This document shows positions 22,086 through 33,604 of a stretch of DNA of 64,000 nucleotides, piece after piece (position 1 is the first letter of the stretch; the number at the start of each line of letters is the position of its first letter). The stretch lies in the NCBI GenBank assembly GCA_036365515.1, contig CM070877.1, forward strand, positions 112,546,011 through 112,610,010. Reading direction: 5' to 3'. Below the pieces are notes generated by a model. The model did no database searches. It had not been told where the DNA came from and was given only the letters and a program-made list of their open reading frames with translations. This DNA comes from Torymus aiolomorphi (lineage: Eukaryota; Arthropoda; Insecta; Hymenoptera; Torymidae). The translations under genes and the position numbers were made by a program.

Positions 22086-24911
22086 TTGTATGCGTGTAAT
22101 TTTTCTGTTTTGAGCAAAGATATAATCTTCGAAACTGTTCCAAGCGTTAAGAAAGAATTATGGATGAATGAGTTGCGAGCACGAAAAATTGTTTTGTCAG
22201 ATGTAGAAAATCAGCAGGATTCAATTGATATTCTTATCGGCGCCGACGTAGCCGGGAAATTGTTAACGGGAAAAAAGTATCAATTAAGTAACGGTTTGAC
22301 AGCGTTCGAGACATTATTAGGCTGGACGATTATGGGTAAGTTACCGACGGTGCAGAGTGAAGTGTCAGAGTCAGCCGTTATGTTTACAAACATGCTCTCA
22401 CACGAGGCCGATATATCGGAGCTGTGGCGGCTGGATGTACTCGGTATCACAGATCCTATTGTTCAAACGGAAAAATTGGTGAGAGACGAAAATACGCGCG
22501 CGTATATAAGAGACACGTCGAGAGTTACAGCGGACGGCCGCTACGAAGTAAGGCTGCCGTGGAGAGACGATCACGCGCCCTCACCCGATAACCGGGATAT
22601 TGCACTCCGTTGATTAGACGCGACGATGACAAAGCTACATAAACAGAATCTTTTTACAGAGTATAATAATGTTTTTGATGGTTGGCTAGCAGAAGGGATA
22701 ATCGAGAGAGTTTCCGAACATGAAATTCCTCTTACAGCTCATTACTTACCGCACCGACCCGTAGTAAAGCCAAATAGTACGACTAAAATCCGGCCGGTAT
22801 TTGACGCGTCGGCGAAAAAGGACAATTGTCCGTCACTCAACCAATGCCTTGAGAAGAGGCCAAATCTTATGGAGTTAGTACCATCCTCACTCAATAGATT
22901 TCGCGAGGAAAAGATAGGTGTTATTTCGGACATAAAGAGCGCATTTCTTCAAATCGAAGTAAATAAATCAGATCGCGATTTTTTACGCTTCTTTTGGATA
23001 ATTGACGGACAAGTCACTGTTTTTAGACATTGCCGTGTTGTTTTTGGTTTGTCATGCAGCCCATTTTTACTGTCTGCCACGATTTCTTCACATTTAGAAA
23101 CAGCTTACGAAAAAGCGAAAACAAACAATGATTCCGCGTGGACGATGAATTCAGTTAAAAAATTAAAAGAATCGTTTTACGTGGACAACTCCATAGCTAG
23201 TCTTGGTTCGATGGAGGACCTTGATAATTTTGTGCGAGAAGCTACGGCGGTGATGGCTGAGGGAGGTTTTAATTTGCGTGGATGGGAAAATACGGATGAT
23301 CACTCAGAGCGAGAAAACACGTTTGTTCTCGGGATGTTATGGAATAAGTGCAGAGATACGCTAACTCTTAATCCAGCCGTAACAGATATTGATTTGCCCG
23401 GGACTATAACGAAAAGAGCTATTTTATCCGCAACTCATAAAGTCTTCGACCCGATTGGCTTTACGTGCCCGGTCTCCTTACAACCAAAATTGTTACTTGC
23501 ACAGTTATGGGAAGAGGGTGCCGGTTGGGACTCTAAAATAGATGATCAGCGAAGTACTGATTTTACTGGCTGGGTCAAAGATTTGTCCTTATTAAAGAAA
23601 ATTGAATTACCGCGAAAACTCGGAGACGGTAGATTGACAATTCACGCATTCGGCGATGCCAGTGGACTAGCTTACGCGACTGTTGTTTTCGTAAGGGTTG
23701 AGTTCGAGGGCGTTGTTAATGTAAAATTATTGAGCGCTAAATCTCGAATTGCCCCAAAAAAGACAACGATCCCTCGCCTCGAACTAATGGCCACGTCGAT
23801 AACTGCGCGTCTTACGGATTCTGTAGTTAAATCATTAACTCGCGACGTGGAGGATGTAATATTTTGGTGTGAATCCACCACAGTGCTAGCCTGGATAAAT
23901 CGCGACATGCAGTGGGGATCGTTCGTTTACAATAGAGTTCGAGAAATAAAATTACTTAGTGACCCAAACAAGTGGAGATATGTACCGAGTACCATGAATC
24001 CCGCCAATCTGCCGTCACGTGGGTGTAGCCCGTCGCAGCTAGTTATGTCGGAATGGTGGCAAGGACCAGCTTGGTTAAAGAAAGCTGAGCCCGAATGGCC
24101 TTGTATAGTTCAACACATTGATGAGAACGAGGTAAATAAAGAAATAAAAAAGAGTTCTTTAACACAAATGGTAAATGTAAATAGTCCAGATTTTAAGGCA
24201 AACGACCTTTTCGCGAACTACACGAAACTTTTGCGTTTTATGTCATGGACTCGTAGGTTCATTAAAAATCGAACCAAATTGGAAAAACGCAAAAAGCCCA
24301 ATTATGAAGTTTGGCCTGAGAGGCCCTATCTGACAGAAAAAGAGAAAAGAAATTTACATTTAACATTTACGGAGATAAAAGAAGCTGAGGTTTCTTTATT
24401 AAGATACTTGCAGGGAGTTATGTTCAGTGGAGCGAATAAACTTAAGTTGTCGTCATTTAAAACTTTAGTTTCTGATGATGGCTTGTATGTTTTAAAAACG
24501 AAAATTATTAACCGAAATGACGACAGCTTATTTATCTGCCCTATAATTTTAGATAAGCACGATATTATATATTTACTCGTTAATGAAATTCATGAAAGAT
24601 GTGGACACTCAGGGACGCAAATAGTAATGAATGTCCTACGCGAAAAATTTTGGATAATCTCATTGCGTCAAATTGTCAGAACTGTAGCTGCGAAATGTGT
24701 TACTTGTAAGAAAAATAAAGCGAAGCGTATGGAGAGCGAGCCATCTCCACTTCCTATAAATCGTGTACGTGATTCCGCAGTATTCGAAACTACTGGCGTA
24801 GACTTTGCCGGGCCAATTTTTGTGAAGGGGGAAACAAGGCGTGGATTTGTATTTTTACATGCGCTGTGTACAGAGCGGTTCATTTCGAGCTCGCATCTAC
24901 CTTGTCAGTAG
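22086..24911 (+). pseudogene. BEL/Pao Pol: protease remainder, reverse transcriptase, RNase H, integrase N-terminus
   Basis: One reading frame interrupted by a TGA at 22611-22613. The first part (22086-22610) continues the protease/linker region typical of BEL/Pao. After the stop come the reverse transcriptase with the DIKSAFLQIEV block (about residue 101 of the 22626 frame) and the FYVDNS active site (about residue 185; YVDN where many relatives have YVDD). Next are RNase H with HAFGDAS and a zinc-binding H2C2 integrase domain (HERCGHSG ... CVTCKK, about 657-697), then the first catalytic Asp of integrase (GVDFAGP). The frame is lost near 24860-24910, where the integrase core continues in another frame. 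The copy cannot make an intact Pol. Confidence 0.93.
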
Positions 24912-25897
24912 CTGGATTTCTAGAATGTCTTAGAAGGTTTATAGCTAGACGCGGTCGGCCGCGCTATATCTATAGTGATAATGGGACAAATTTTTCGAGC
25001 ACAGCCCGGGTGTTGGAGAGCTTAGACTGGGAGAAAATTGTCAAAGAGACGTCAATATTTCAAATTGAATGGCGTTTTAACCCACCTTCAGCCCCCTGGT
25101 GGGGAGGTTGGTGGGAGCGACTTATAGGAGTTTTAAAGTCAATTTTGCGAAAAATTTTAGGTAAAGCGAGTCTTAGTTATGAAAGCCTGACGACTTCTTT
25201 ATGTGATGCGGAAGCGATTATCAATTCGCGCCCGTTAACCTATGTATCGGAAGACCCGGACGATTTAAAGCCTCTGTCCCCTGCGATGTTCCTACAGGAT
25301 ATGCGAGAAATTGGCGTTCCCGACTTAGACATGCTCTATGAAGGCAAACTTAATAAAAAATTGAAGTATAGGCAAAAGATTTTAAACGATCTTAGAGTAA
25401 GATTTCGAGCAGAGTACTTAAGTCAATTGCGATTGAGAAACAGTAATAGAGAGTCACGCTCAATCTATGTTGGCGATATAGTTCTTATAGGCGATGATAC
25501 ACGTAAGCGAATAGAATGGCCTCTTGCGCGAGTAATGGATTGTATTGTAGGACGCGACGGTAATATACGCGTGTGTGTATTAAAAACAAAAAACGGAATA
25601 TTAAAGCGACCGATACAAAGAATATATCCTCTTGAAATAGCGCAAAATAACCAGGATTTTACAGAGTGTTTAGACAAAAAGACAACGCGTCAGATGGGCA
25701 AAGATTTAAAAAATAATGATGTAAACTGCGATGGTCAAAAGGGCGAAAATTTGGAAAAGAACTCTGTTGCTAGTAAATGCGAAAATTTTAAAAGGAGCGC
25801 TATTGTTAATAAAACCGCTTCTAGTGTAGAAGATACCGAAAAGGTTACAGTCACAAGAAGTGGACGTGTGAGCAAAAAACCCGATAGGTTTTTGTAG
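24866..25897 (+). pseudogene. BEL/Pao integrase core and C-terminal DUF5641-like domain
   Basis: This frame overlaps the previous one by 46 bp and begins mid-domain with no ATG, so it is the frameshifted continuation rather than a separate gene. It holds the second catalytic Asp (YSDNGTNF) and the catalytic Glu in the W(W)GGWWERLIG block. It ends with the DUF5641-like segment (VGDIVLI...WPLARV...G.IR) found at the end of BEL/Pao and related integrases. The last 80 residues are lysine-rich with little complexity. Confidence 0.93.
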
Positions 25898-25990
25898 TAA
25901 CATAAATTATTTTGCCTTACTCGAGTATTATTTTGTAAATTACCGCTTGTAAAAAGGAAAAAATTTATGTACAGTGACCTGCCAAAATAT

Positions 25991-26000
25991 GGGGGGAGGA
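25991..26000 (+). other. Polypurine tract
   Basis: GGGGGGAGGA lies immediately before the 3' LTR, the position where plus-strand DNA synthesis is primed in LTR elements. Confidence 0.85.
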
Positions 26001-26271
26001 TGTTGCGGATTGGTTAATGTTGGTAGCTAGAAAATACTCGAGCAGTGACCGCGCCCTCTGACGCTGTGGCGACGAGTTAATAGAGACGAGGCGACACGCG
26101 AAGCGGGGACACGCCAGATGTGCACGAACAGTGCCCGAGAGTACTGGAGAAGTTTTGGCTCCATGTATTAAATAAGAACGTACTTAACTGAACTAAATAA
26201 ATCACCTCCAATCTCTTTTATTTACAAGAGTGTATTTTATTTCTGGCCCAACCCTTCAAGAATCAACAAAA
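26001..26271 (+). repeat. BEL/Pao 3' LTR
   Basis: Same length as the 5' LTR and differing at seven positions (near bases 15, 19, 24, 84, 119, 142 and 265). It ends AATCAACAAAA, followed by the target duplication ACATT. Confidence 0.93.
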
Positions 26272-26559
26272 ACATTGTTGTTAGCTTAAATCATCATCTC
26301 TTATGAGATCTCGTATAGGATTTTGACGTGATGAGCTATTTTGGTTTTTGGGTGTAAAGTTGTCCTTTGCTTTCGGGTCAAATAATGATTAATTGTTCAT
26401 TCGCAAAAGGAGATTGAAGCTATGTACTAATTATGTTTGCTATGTTCGTACCACGGTTATAAAATTGTATACCTTTGCTTAATAATTAATGCGTTCAGGA
26501 TTATTAGTATAAACAATCTGGTGTAAATAGTATATTATAGTTATAGGGAGAAAAAAATT

Positions 26560-27880
26560 TTCACCATCCACTTTGTCTTTTTTGCGTTTAATAATTTTGT
26601 ATAAAATAATATTTTGTAAAGCTGTGGCTAAAAATCAACGAGTCTAGTTGGCGTAAAAAAAATATTACTTTAATATGTACTTATATAATATTACGGAATT
26701 TGGCTTCTTTTAGTATAACATCAATTTATATTTTATATTTTATTATATTTTTATATTTATATGATCTTTAGACCGTTTGATTGATTTTTCCGATCTTATT
26801 TATAGCAATTGAATTTAATATATATGTCAAATCGAATTATGTTAAATAATAATGAAAATTGACTATATTAAGTGTATCGAGGCGTTAAAAATCATGTTCA
26901 TAGATTTAGGTCATTAGGAATTGATTGTAGATGAAAAAATTAAATCGGAAAAAGTTTTGTTTTAATTTTATTAAATGTTATTTATAACTTGTGTATTTAA
27001 TATTATTGTGTAAAGCCAAATCTTTAAACAACAAGCGAAAATCGACTATTTCAGATGTATTTAGGCATTAAAAATTGTTTTTGTAGGTCTAACTCGTCAG
27101 GAATTGGTTGTACATGAAAAAAATGTTAAATAAGAAAAAGTTTTCTTTTATTATAATATACAACTTTTACATTTGACATATTTATGTAAAGTTAGATTCT
27201 GTCAAGTTATAGCCAAAAATCGTCAATTTTATGTACTTTTAGACGTTAAAAATTGTTTTTTTGGATTTAACTCCTCAGGAATCGATTTTACATAAAAATG
27301 TTAAATAGGAAAAAGTTTTGTTTTAATATTATCTACAATTTTTACATTTAATATTTTTGTGTAAAATCAAATCCTGTCAAGTTATAGCCGAAAATCGTCT
27401 ATTTTTGACCTGTTTTGCTGTTTTATTCGCCGTTATCTTGGCAAGTATTGCTCGTAGCAAAAAATGTTCAACAGGAAAAAAGTGTGTTTTAATTAGTTTT
27501 AACAGATAGGCCTATAGATATTAGCTTAAAACTAATTTTTCTAAACATTATGCTTAAAAATCGATTTTTTGAAATCTTTCTATGTGCTCGCATTTTTATA
27601 TTTTTGAACGGATCGTTCCCAAAGTAGGACTGTCACTTATGTATGTCTAGACGAAGATGTACGTCCATTTGTGATCGAATTCGATGCATTTTTCGATATG
27701 ATAATGTGAACACAAGGTTCCGTACATACGTACAGACATACATACATCATGGGGAGCACTTAAAATGGACTCATTTTAGGTGGAAAACAGTTTTTATACA
27801 ATAGATTATTGATTTTTGAGGTGTTACAATTTTCGCTCTAGTGAAAATATAAGGCTCTCCCGAGAAGCGGTCGTGCCTAA
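26560..27880. repeat. Old repeat family, right block
   Basis: Same family as 17640-19415. The GTCAGGAATTG-type motif recurs near 26921, 27095 and 27268, about 174 bp apart. The block closes with the same terminus (AATATAAGGCTCTCCCGAGA followed by AGCGGTCGTGCCTAA, 27846-27880). The retrotransposon and a MITE separate it from the left block. Confidence 0.75.
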
Positions 27881-28950
27881 TAATGTTTTTCATCCAAGGC
27901 AATTCATTTCATATAGCATGTATAATATATAAAACGAAAGGAAATTTCGGAAAGATTTCAAAATCATGATTATATTTGATACCAAAAATGTTCAAATTTA
28001 AAAATTTTAAATATTATATAAAAATGTTCATTCACTGGTGACTGTTCCAATACTGGTGTAGTCACCCTAACATAAAATCTCTTGTATCTGGGCTATTTTT
28101 CAAGGCAAATCGGTCTACCAGGTCTTAAATTAAAGCTTTTGTTATAAAGAAAAAGCTCTAAAATTCTTTTTTTATTACTCTATTGAAAAATGAACATTTT
28201 TTGGTGTTGAGTCATGTGCTTCGTAAAGAACTTAAATTATAGCCTTTTAAATATAAAATTTGAGTTACATAAAATTTGAAAAGTTTCTGGGCTTTGCTCA
28301 TGTATCAAATTTATTTGAGTAAATTATTTACGGTCAAAAATTGATACAAATAAAAATAAATAAAAAATAATAAAAATAAATAAAAATAAATCGTTTTTGC
28401 AGCTAATTTTTGTAATTTTATTCGAGTTAATTTATTTTGGTCGGAATAGAAACATCGAATGTGACATGGGAAATAAATATTTCTGTTTCGCTAAATCACA
28501 GATTCATGAACTATGTAGGTCATTTGGACTCAAATGAATAAAAAGTATTATTTACAGCAAATTATTTATTATTATTAAGTAATTAAAGAGAATTGCTTTG
28601 ACAGTTGTAGCTTATAGACTGTATATATATCTTGTACAATAGGAGTAATAAAAAATAATATTTTTTTAATGTTAGAGTTCAAAATAAATAATGAACTATT
28701 TAGTAATAGGATACAGGAAATTCATTATTTGTTTAGACATCATGAATTTATATTTATTGCACATTTTTATCCTATTACCGTAATGCAAACAAGCTATTCT
28801 ATTTAGTGTATTGTTTTATGTATTAACGTACTGTGAACTATAAAAATGTCACTAAAAGAATATTAGTGCTAAGATTATAATGTAAAGTGCACAACAGTAC
28901 GTATTATACTCAGAAATATGTGCATAATGATTTTACTACATTAATTTTCA
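27881..28950. other. AT-rich stretch, no gene recognised
   Basis: Very AT-rich, with an AAATAAATAAAAATAA-type run near 28350-28390. I see no exon-like composition, RNA gene or mobile-element boundary. Confidence 0.5.
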
Positions 28951-29830
28951 TTTATAAAAAACAAAATGGAAAGAAACACACTTGGACGTTAAAGTTTAGT
29001 CCAAACCTGATCTTGTCGATGAGCCTACTACATCACTTGTGGCCTTTTGAATATTGTTTATTCCTTTTGCTGTAACACTGCACAGAGTATAAAATTCTTT
29101 TCACTTTTACTCTATACTTTTATTATGTATAGCAACTGCGCTTGATGATTAATTTGTTTCATGTGGTATATATCTTGTTGAAATATGCAATACAAACTCT
29201 TACATATGAGAGCTGAATCTAAGCCTGAACATGTAGACGAGCCTGCTACATCACTTATGAGCTTCTGAATTTCATTTATAGATTTCGGTATAACACTGTA
29301 CAGAGTATAAAATTCTTTTCACTTTTACTTAACACTTTTATTATGTATCGCAAATGCACTTGATGATTGGCTTCTTTGATATAGTCTATATCTTGTAATA
29401 TACAATACATACTCTTTTATATTCATATAAAACAGCATACTCTTTTATATTCATATAAACAACTTACATATGAGAACTGAGTCCAAGCCTGAACATGTTG
29501 ACGAACCTACTACACCACTTATGAGCTTTTCAATTTCATTTATAGATATTGCTGTAACCTAGAGTATAAAATTCTTTCGACTTTTACTTTACACTTGATT
29601 AGGTATCGCAACTGTACTTGATGACTGACTTCTTTCACATTGTTGATATCTTGTTGTAATATGCAATACATACTCTTACATATGAGAACTGAGTCTAAGC
29701 CTGACCATTTAGACGAGCCTGCTACATCACTGATCGTTTTATTTTGCTGAAACACAGCACAGAGTATAAACCTTCTTTTCACTTATAGTAGACGTTGCAA
29801 CTGCACTTGATAATTAATTTCTTTTATGTG
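28950..29830. repeat. Diverged 200-270-bp tandem repeat, four units
   Basis: The marker GCCT(A/G)CTACATCACTT occurs near 29023, 29241, 29515 (altered) and 29717. Each is followed by GAGTATAAAATTCTTTTCAC or a close variant, then a CTTGATGATT block. The third spacing is longer because of a local duplication of ACTCTTTTATATTCATATAA near 29410-29460. No coding sequence is supported. Confidence 0.8.
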
Positions 29831-30334
29831 CTGACTGTAAACTTGACCACCCTAAGTTTCTTGTTTATGTCTGATTGTTTGAATTTATAAGCTTTACTCA
29901 TACTTATTTCATCCATGTTGCATGAATGAACAATCTTCTGGAATAGAAAGAAATATGCACACAAAGTATCTGATCAAGAAATAATGGATATTTGTCATAA
30001 AATATTTTGAGTATTTAAATTTTTAAAAAATATTTTATTTCTATCAGAATTATTAAAAATTCAAATACACAAAATTATTCAAAACATAAGTAATACTTAT
30101 CTAATTTTCTCTCCCTCGTTGTTAAAATGCGTTTCTGCTTATTGTTGACTTTAATTTATTTCATTGTGCGATTTTATTCAATTAGAGTACAAAAATCATA
30201 ACCTACATAAGCTTCTGCTTCGTCTGCTTTGAATGTTTCAATTTCAAATTAGCCGAACGAACGCGAAGTTGGCTCTGAGACGCGATGTCTCCGCCGCTGG
30301 GAAAATACTAGATCTAGTCATTTCCCACGACTCA
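29831..30334. other. No feature recognised
   Basis: AT-rich sequence leading into the MITE cluster. A short patch of higher GC (30235-30310) shows no recognisable coding or RNA signal. Confidence 0.45.
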
Positions 30335-30337
30335 CTG

Positions 30338-30479
30338 AGGCCTTTCTACATATGTGTGTTCTGTGTGTTCTATGTGTTCCCGACAAAGACAGATAGATCT
30401 GTTCCGTTTATGTAAGACAGAGACAGACATAGAGAAAAGTTGTCTAGAACACACAGAACACACATATGTAGAAAGGCCC
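30338..30479. mobile_element. 142-bp palindromic MITE, copy 1
   Basis: Terminal inverted repeats GGCCTTTCTACATATGTGTG / complement. The 3-bp sequence CTG lies on both sides (30335-30337 and 30480-30482). The middle has GACAGATAGATCTGTTCC. A nearly identical copy lies 201 bp downstream at 30539-30680. No protein is encoded. Confidence 0.85.
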
Positions 30480-30538
30480 CTGTAGGAATCTAGTTATTTC
30501 CCACGTTCTGAAGGATCGGGGGGCGGGGGCCATCACTG

Positions 30539-30680
30539 GGGCCTTTCTACATATGTGTGTTCTGTGTGTTCTGTGTGTTCCCAACCACGACAGATAGATC
30601 TGTTCCGTTTATGTAAGACAGAGACAGACATAGAGAGAAGTTATCTAGAACGGACAGAACACACATATGTAGAAAGGGCC
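30539..30680. mobile_element. 142-bp palindromic MITE, copy 2
   Basis: Same length and sequence family as 30338-30479, again between CTG triplets (30536-30538 and 30681-30683). Upstream flanks of the two copies also match (TCTAGT(T/C)ATTTCCCACG), so the pair may have arisen by local duplication rather than two insertions. Confidence 0.85.
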
Positions 30681-30730
30681 CTGCATAGCAGTGTGTCGTC
30701 GCTTGGTGCGTGTCGCGCTCGACACACTTA

Positions 30731-30923
30731 GGGCCTTCACACAGCTCTGAGGAACAGATAAAAAGAACAAGAATAACATCGGTTATATATCCATATATAC
30801 GAAGAGCAGCAAGGGACAAGACTCTTGTTTCTTGTGTATCTCGCTGTTCCTCGTATATATAGATATATTAAGCCATGTTATTCTTGTACTTTATATCTGT
30901 TCCTCAGAGCTATGTGAAGGCCC
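30731..30923. mobile_element. 193-bp GGGCCTTCACAC MITE, copy A
   Basis: Ends GGGCCTTCACACAGCTCTGA / complement, flanked by TTA (30728-30730 and 30924-30926). The interior is palindromic, with AAGAATAACAT and CGTATATATAGATATA. The GGGCC terminus and TTA duplication fit Tourist-type PIF/Harbinger MITEs. Related copies lie at 33605-33791 and 44120-44524. The right TTA is shared with the next element. Confidence 0.88.
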
Positions 30924-30926
30924 TTA

Positions 30927-31150
30927 GAGTGAGTCCACATAAGAGGCACAAGCCTGTGCTTTTGTACTTTTGTACCAAGCGAAAAAAACTAGTTGTCCGA
31001 TATCTAGCATACTCATGACCCATGGCAGAAGTTCAATATGTTAATCTTCAGCAATGGGTAACGAGTATGCTAGATGTCGGACAACTATTTTGGTTCGCTT
31101 GGCACAAAAGCACAAAAGCACAGGCCTGTGCCTTTTATGTGGACTCGCTC
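30927..31150. mobile_element. 224-bp GAGTGAGTCCACAT MITE
   Basis: Ends GAGTGAGTCCACATAAGAGG and the complement of GAGCGAGTCCACATAAAAGG, flanked by TTA at 30924-30926 and 31151-31153. The right junction reads CTCTTAGAG, an extended palindromic target around TTA as described for PIF-type elements. The arms extend inward for about 90 bp (AGTTGTCCGA(T/C)ATCTAGCAT). No coding sequence is present. Confidence 0.88.
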
Positions 31151-31187
31151 TTAGAGAATCAGACCCCCGGGCCACATATGCACATAC

Positions 31188-31346
31188 GCTTGCGTTCGGA
31201 TGCTGACAAACGCGGTAAGAGAGCATGCCGGTAACCAATCACAGCTTGACTCGAGTGGAAGAAAAGAGTGTTTACCTCTTGAAGCAAGCTATGATTGGCT
31301 GGTGGCATGCGCCCTTACCGCGTTCGTTCGCAACCGTACGCAACCG
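31188..31346. mobile_element. 159-bp palindromic MITE nested in the left arm
   Basis: Inverted arms with AACGCGGTAAG and GCATGCC at 31203-31243 and 31280-31325, and weaker CGNTTGCGTNCGG termini. The triplet TAC flanks it (31185-31187 and 31347-31349). The uninterrupted form of the host sequence (CACGTACACTG) is kept in the opposite arm of the host element near 32147. Confidence 0.7.
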
Positions 31347-31497
31347 TACACTGAGAAACTTTCGGAGTAGCTGGTACTCTTCAAGTTTATAGGAAATACA
31401 ATAGGCGCCGTACTGTGCTCCGTGCCCTGCTCCGTTCTCCGCGCCATCTACGCCGTGGTGTAAGCATTCAGCTGATTGGTTGATTCCACCCATCCCG

Positions 31498-31776
<279 letters not shown>

Positions 31777-32174
31777 GCGCTCTATGATCCTAATAGAATC
31801 AACCAATCAGCTGAATGATGATACCACGGCGCAGATGGCGCAGAGCACGGAGCAGGGCACGGAGCAGAGCACGGCGCCTATTGTATTTCCTCCCATGTGG
31901 AGCTCTGAACTTTGGGGTCAGGCGCTACACTTCTCATCGGAGTAACAGTTACTCCGAAAAGAGTAGTGGTTACTCAGATTCGGTATAGCCACAACGGTGA
32001 TCTCTGTGCGTGACCTCTCGGAAAAGAGTACACGGAGCGCGCCGAAAACGCGCAGCTGTTACTCACTTCGGAGTACTGACCACGCCGAATGGCGGCGCTG
32101 CTGCTACTCGATGTGAAGGTTACAATCTACACGAAAAGTTTTTCAGTGTACGTGCATATGTGGCCCGGGCCTGA

Positions 32175-32373
32175 GGCAGAATCCACACTATACCCCTACC
32201 CTCTACCCGTACCCCGTATCCATACCCCGTCAAATTTTCTTGTAGAATTGGCTATCTCACAAAGTCTATGGTCCTCGAAGACCATATGTGAGATAGCCAA
32301 CTCTACAAGAAAATTCGACGGGGTACGGATACGAGGTACGGTTAGGGGGTAGGGGTGTAGTGTGGATTCTGCC
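32175..32373. mobile_element. 199-bp GGCAGAATCCACAC MITE
   Basis: Ends GGCAGAATCCACACTATACC / complement (with TAGTGTGGATTCTGCC at right). Arms run about 90 bp to a short loop near 32270. The flanking triplets are TGA (32172-32174) and TTA (32374-32376), one base different. The AATCCACA terminus resembles the other TWA-flanked elements here. Confidence 0.8.
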
Positions 32374-32377
32374 TTAG

Positions 32378-32509
32378 GGATTCTTGCAGAACGTGGCCTT
32401 CTCAGTTTCAAAATCCTGGAATCCCGTTGGCCGATTCCAATTGAAGGTTAATGGTTACACTCGAATTGTCCAATGAGGTTGCAGGATTTTGAAACAGAGC
32501 AGGCACACC
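32378..32509. mobile_element. Short palindromic MITE, CTCAGTTTCAAAATCCT family
   Basis: Arms TCTCAGTTTCAAAATCCTGG and the right complement GGATTTTGAAACAGAG enclose a centre with AAGGTTAATGGTTACAC. A second member with the same centre and arms lies at 55286-55443. Ends and duplication were not resolved for this copy. Confidence 0.7.
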
Positions 32510-32611
32510 GGAGGCCTGACTTCCCTACTCTATCTATAATACCTCTATGGCATAAACACGCGTGAAAAAACCATAGAGGTATTATAGATAGAGTAGGGAA
32601 GTCAGGCCTCC
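32510..32611. repeat. Perfect 41-bp inverted repeat hairpin
   Basis: Arms 32510-32550 and 32571-32611 are exact complements (start GGAGGCCTGACTTCCCTACT) around a 20-bp loop. The inner motif TAATACCTCTATGG also occurs once at 36080-36093 next to the Harbinger-like element. It may be a very young MITE or part of one. Confidence 0.85.
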
Positions 32612-32629
32612 GTCCGTCTCAGAGTTAGA

Positions 32630-32771
32630 AAGAGAGAGAAGATCGCGGGACGTAGCTGTCTCTCTCTACTCACGCGTGCGCAGTACGCGCAGAAAGGGAG
32701 CGTCAGCGCCATCGCATGTGCGTGAAGAGAGAGATAGCTACGTCCCGCGATCTTCTCTCTCTCTCTCTCTC
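32630..32771. mobile_element. GA/CT-armed palindromic element
   Basis: Arms containing GAAGATCGCGGGACGTAGCT on the left and its complement on the right flank a centre with CACGCGTGCGCAGTACGCG. The outer part is GA on one side and CT on the other, so the precise ends are hidden by low complexity. Confidence 0.65.
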
Positions 32772-32774
32772 TAA

Positions 32775-33567
32775 GGCGCATTGTACATAATCGCCGCGCT
32801 TCGCCTCGCCTCGCTGCGCCTCGCTGTTGCCTCTACCACATAAGCGCATACTCCCAACCAATGAGAGAAGTAGAGGCATACAGCCTCGCTCTACCGTGAC
32901 ACCGTGACGTCCCGTTCCTATATTCTATCTAAAACGAATAGATGTCGCGTCTCTTGATCGTGTATACTTCATGATTGATGTGCTCTAAAATAGTAAAATA
33001 AGCAAAATTCTTTATTACTGAAAATTGAAAAATAAAGTAATAATAATGTCTTAATTTGTTATTTATTTTCCTATTTTATTTCAAAAAACATTTCAGTATT
33101 AATTTTTGGAGCAAAAAGTAATTAATCAAATGTATCATGGTATATATGCTATGAATTGCAAATCATTTGTTTAATCAAGAATGTGCAAGACGCATTAAAT
33201 GAATAAATCAACATTATATGTAAGTTTTAAGTATTAAATTATTATAAGTATTAAGTATTGTTATTTTTCTTTTTGTTTTAAAAAATATTTGTTTTTCTAT
33301 TTTATTTCATAAAACATTTCAACATATATTTATTTATCTATTTGTTGCTCCATTTCAGCTACTCCAATTTACACTTATATCACAGAGTATAATCATAGAG
33401 TATAAAGGATAAAAAGACGCAGTACATCTATTAATTTATACATATGTAGGAACGGAACGATATAACTGGAACACTGGAGCGCACAGCGCGGCGCGGCGCG
33501 GTGAAGGCGAGGCGAGGCGATGCGAGGCGAGGCGCAGCGATGAGCGAGGCGCTTATGTACAATGCCC
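32775..33567. mobile_element. 793-bp element with GGCATTGTACATAAGCGCC ends
   Basis: Left end GGCGCATTGTACATAATCGC, right complement GGGCATTGTACATAAGCGCC, followed inward by GC-rich (GCGAGGC)n-like arms and an AT-rich centre. TAA precedes it; ATA follows, so the duplication is imperfect. The ATTGTACATAAGCGCCGC terminus resembles the Harbinger-like element at 35352-36078. No transposase frame was found in the AT-rich interior. Confidence 0.7.
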
Positions 33568-33604
33568 ATAACGTTCGGACATTTTCACTTACGGGCAGCC
33601 CTAT

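Larger units (their letters stand above)
19801..26271 (+). mobile_element. Full-length BEL/Pao LTR retrotransposon
   Basis: The element has two 271-bp LTRs, a primer-binding site, gag, pol (protease, reverse transcriptase, RNase H, integrase), a DUF5641-like tail and a purine tract. It is flanked by the 5-bp duplication ACATT (19796-19800 and 26272-26276), in the BEL/Pao range. Gene order and sequence are those of BEL/Pao elements of arthropods. Two frame changes and one in-frame stop break the polyprotein, and gag has no ATG near its start, so this copy is dead although the LTRs differ at only 7 of 271 positions. It is inserted between two blocks of an older repeat family and next to a MITE. 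Confidence 0.96.

Noticed and set aside
32775..33567. Autonomous Harbinger transposon
   Set aside because: The ends resemble the family but the interior has no transposase frame.
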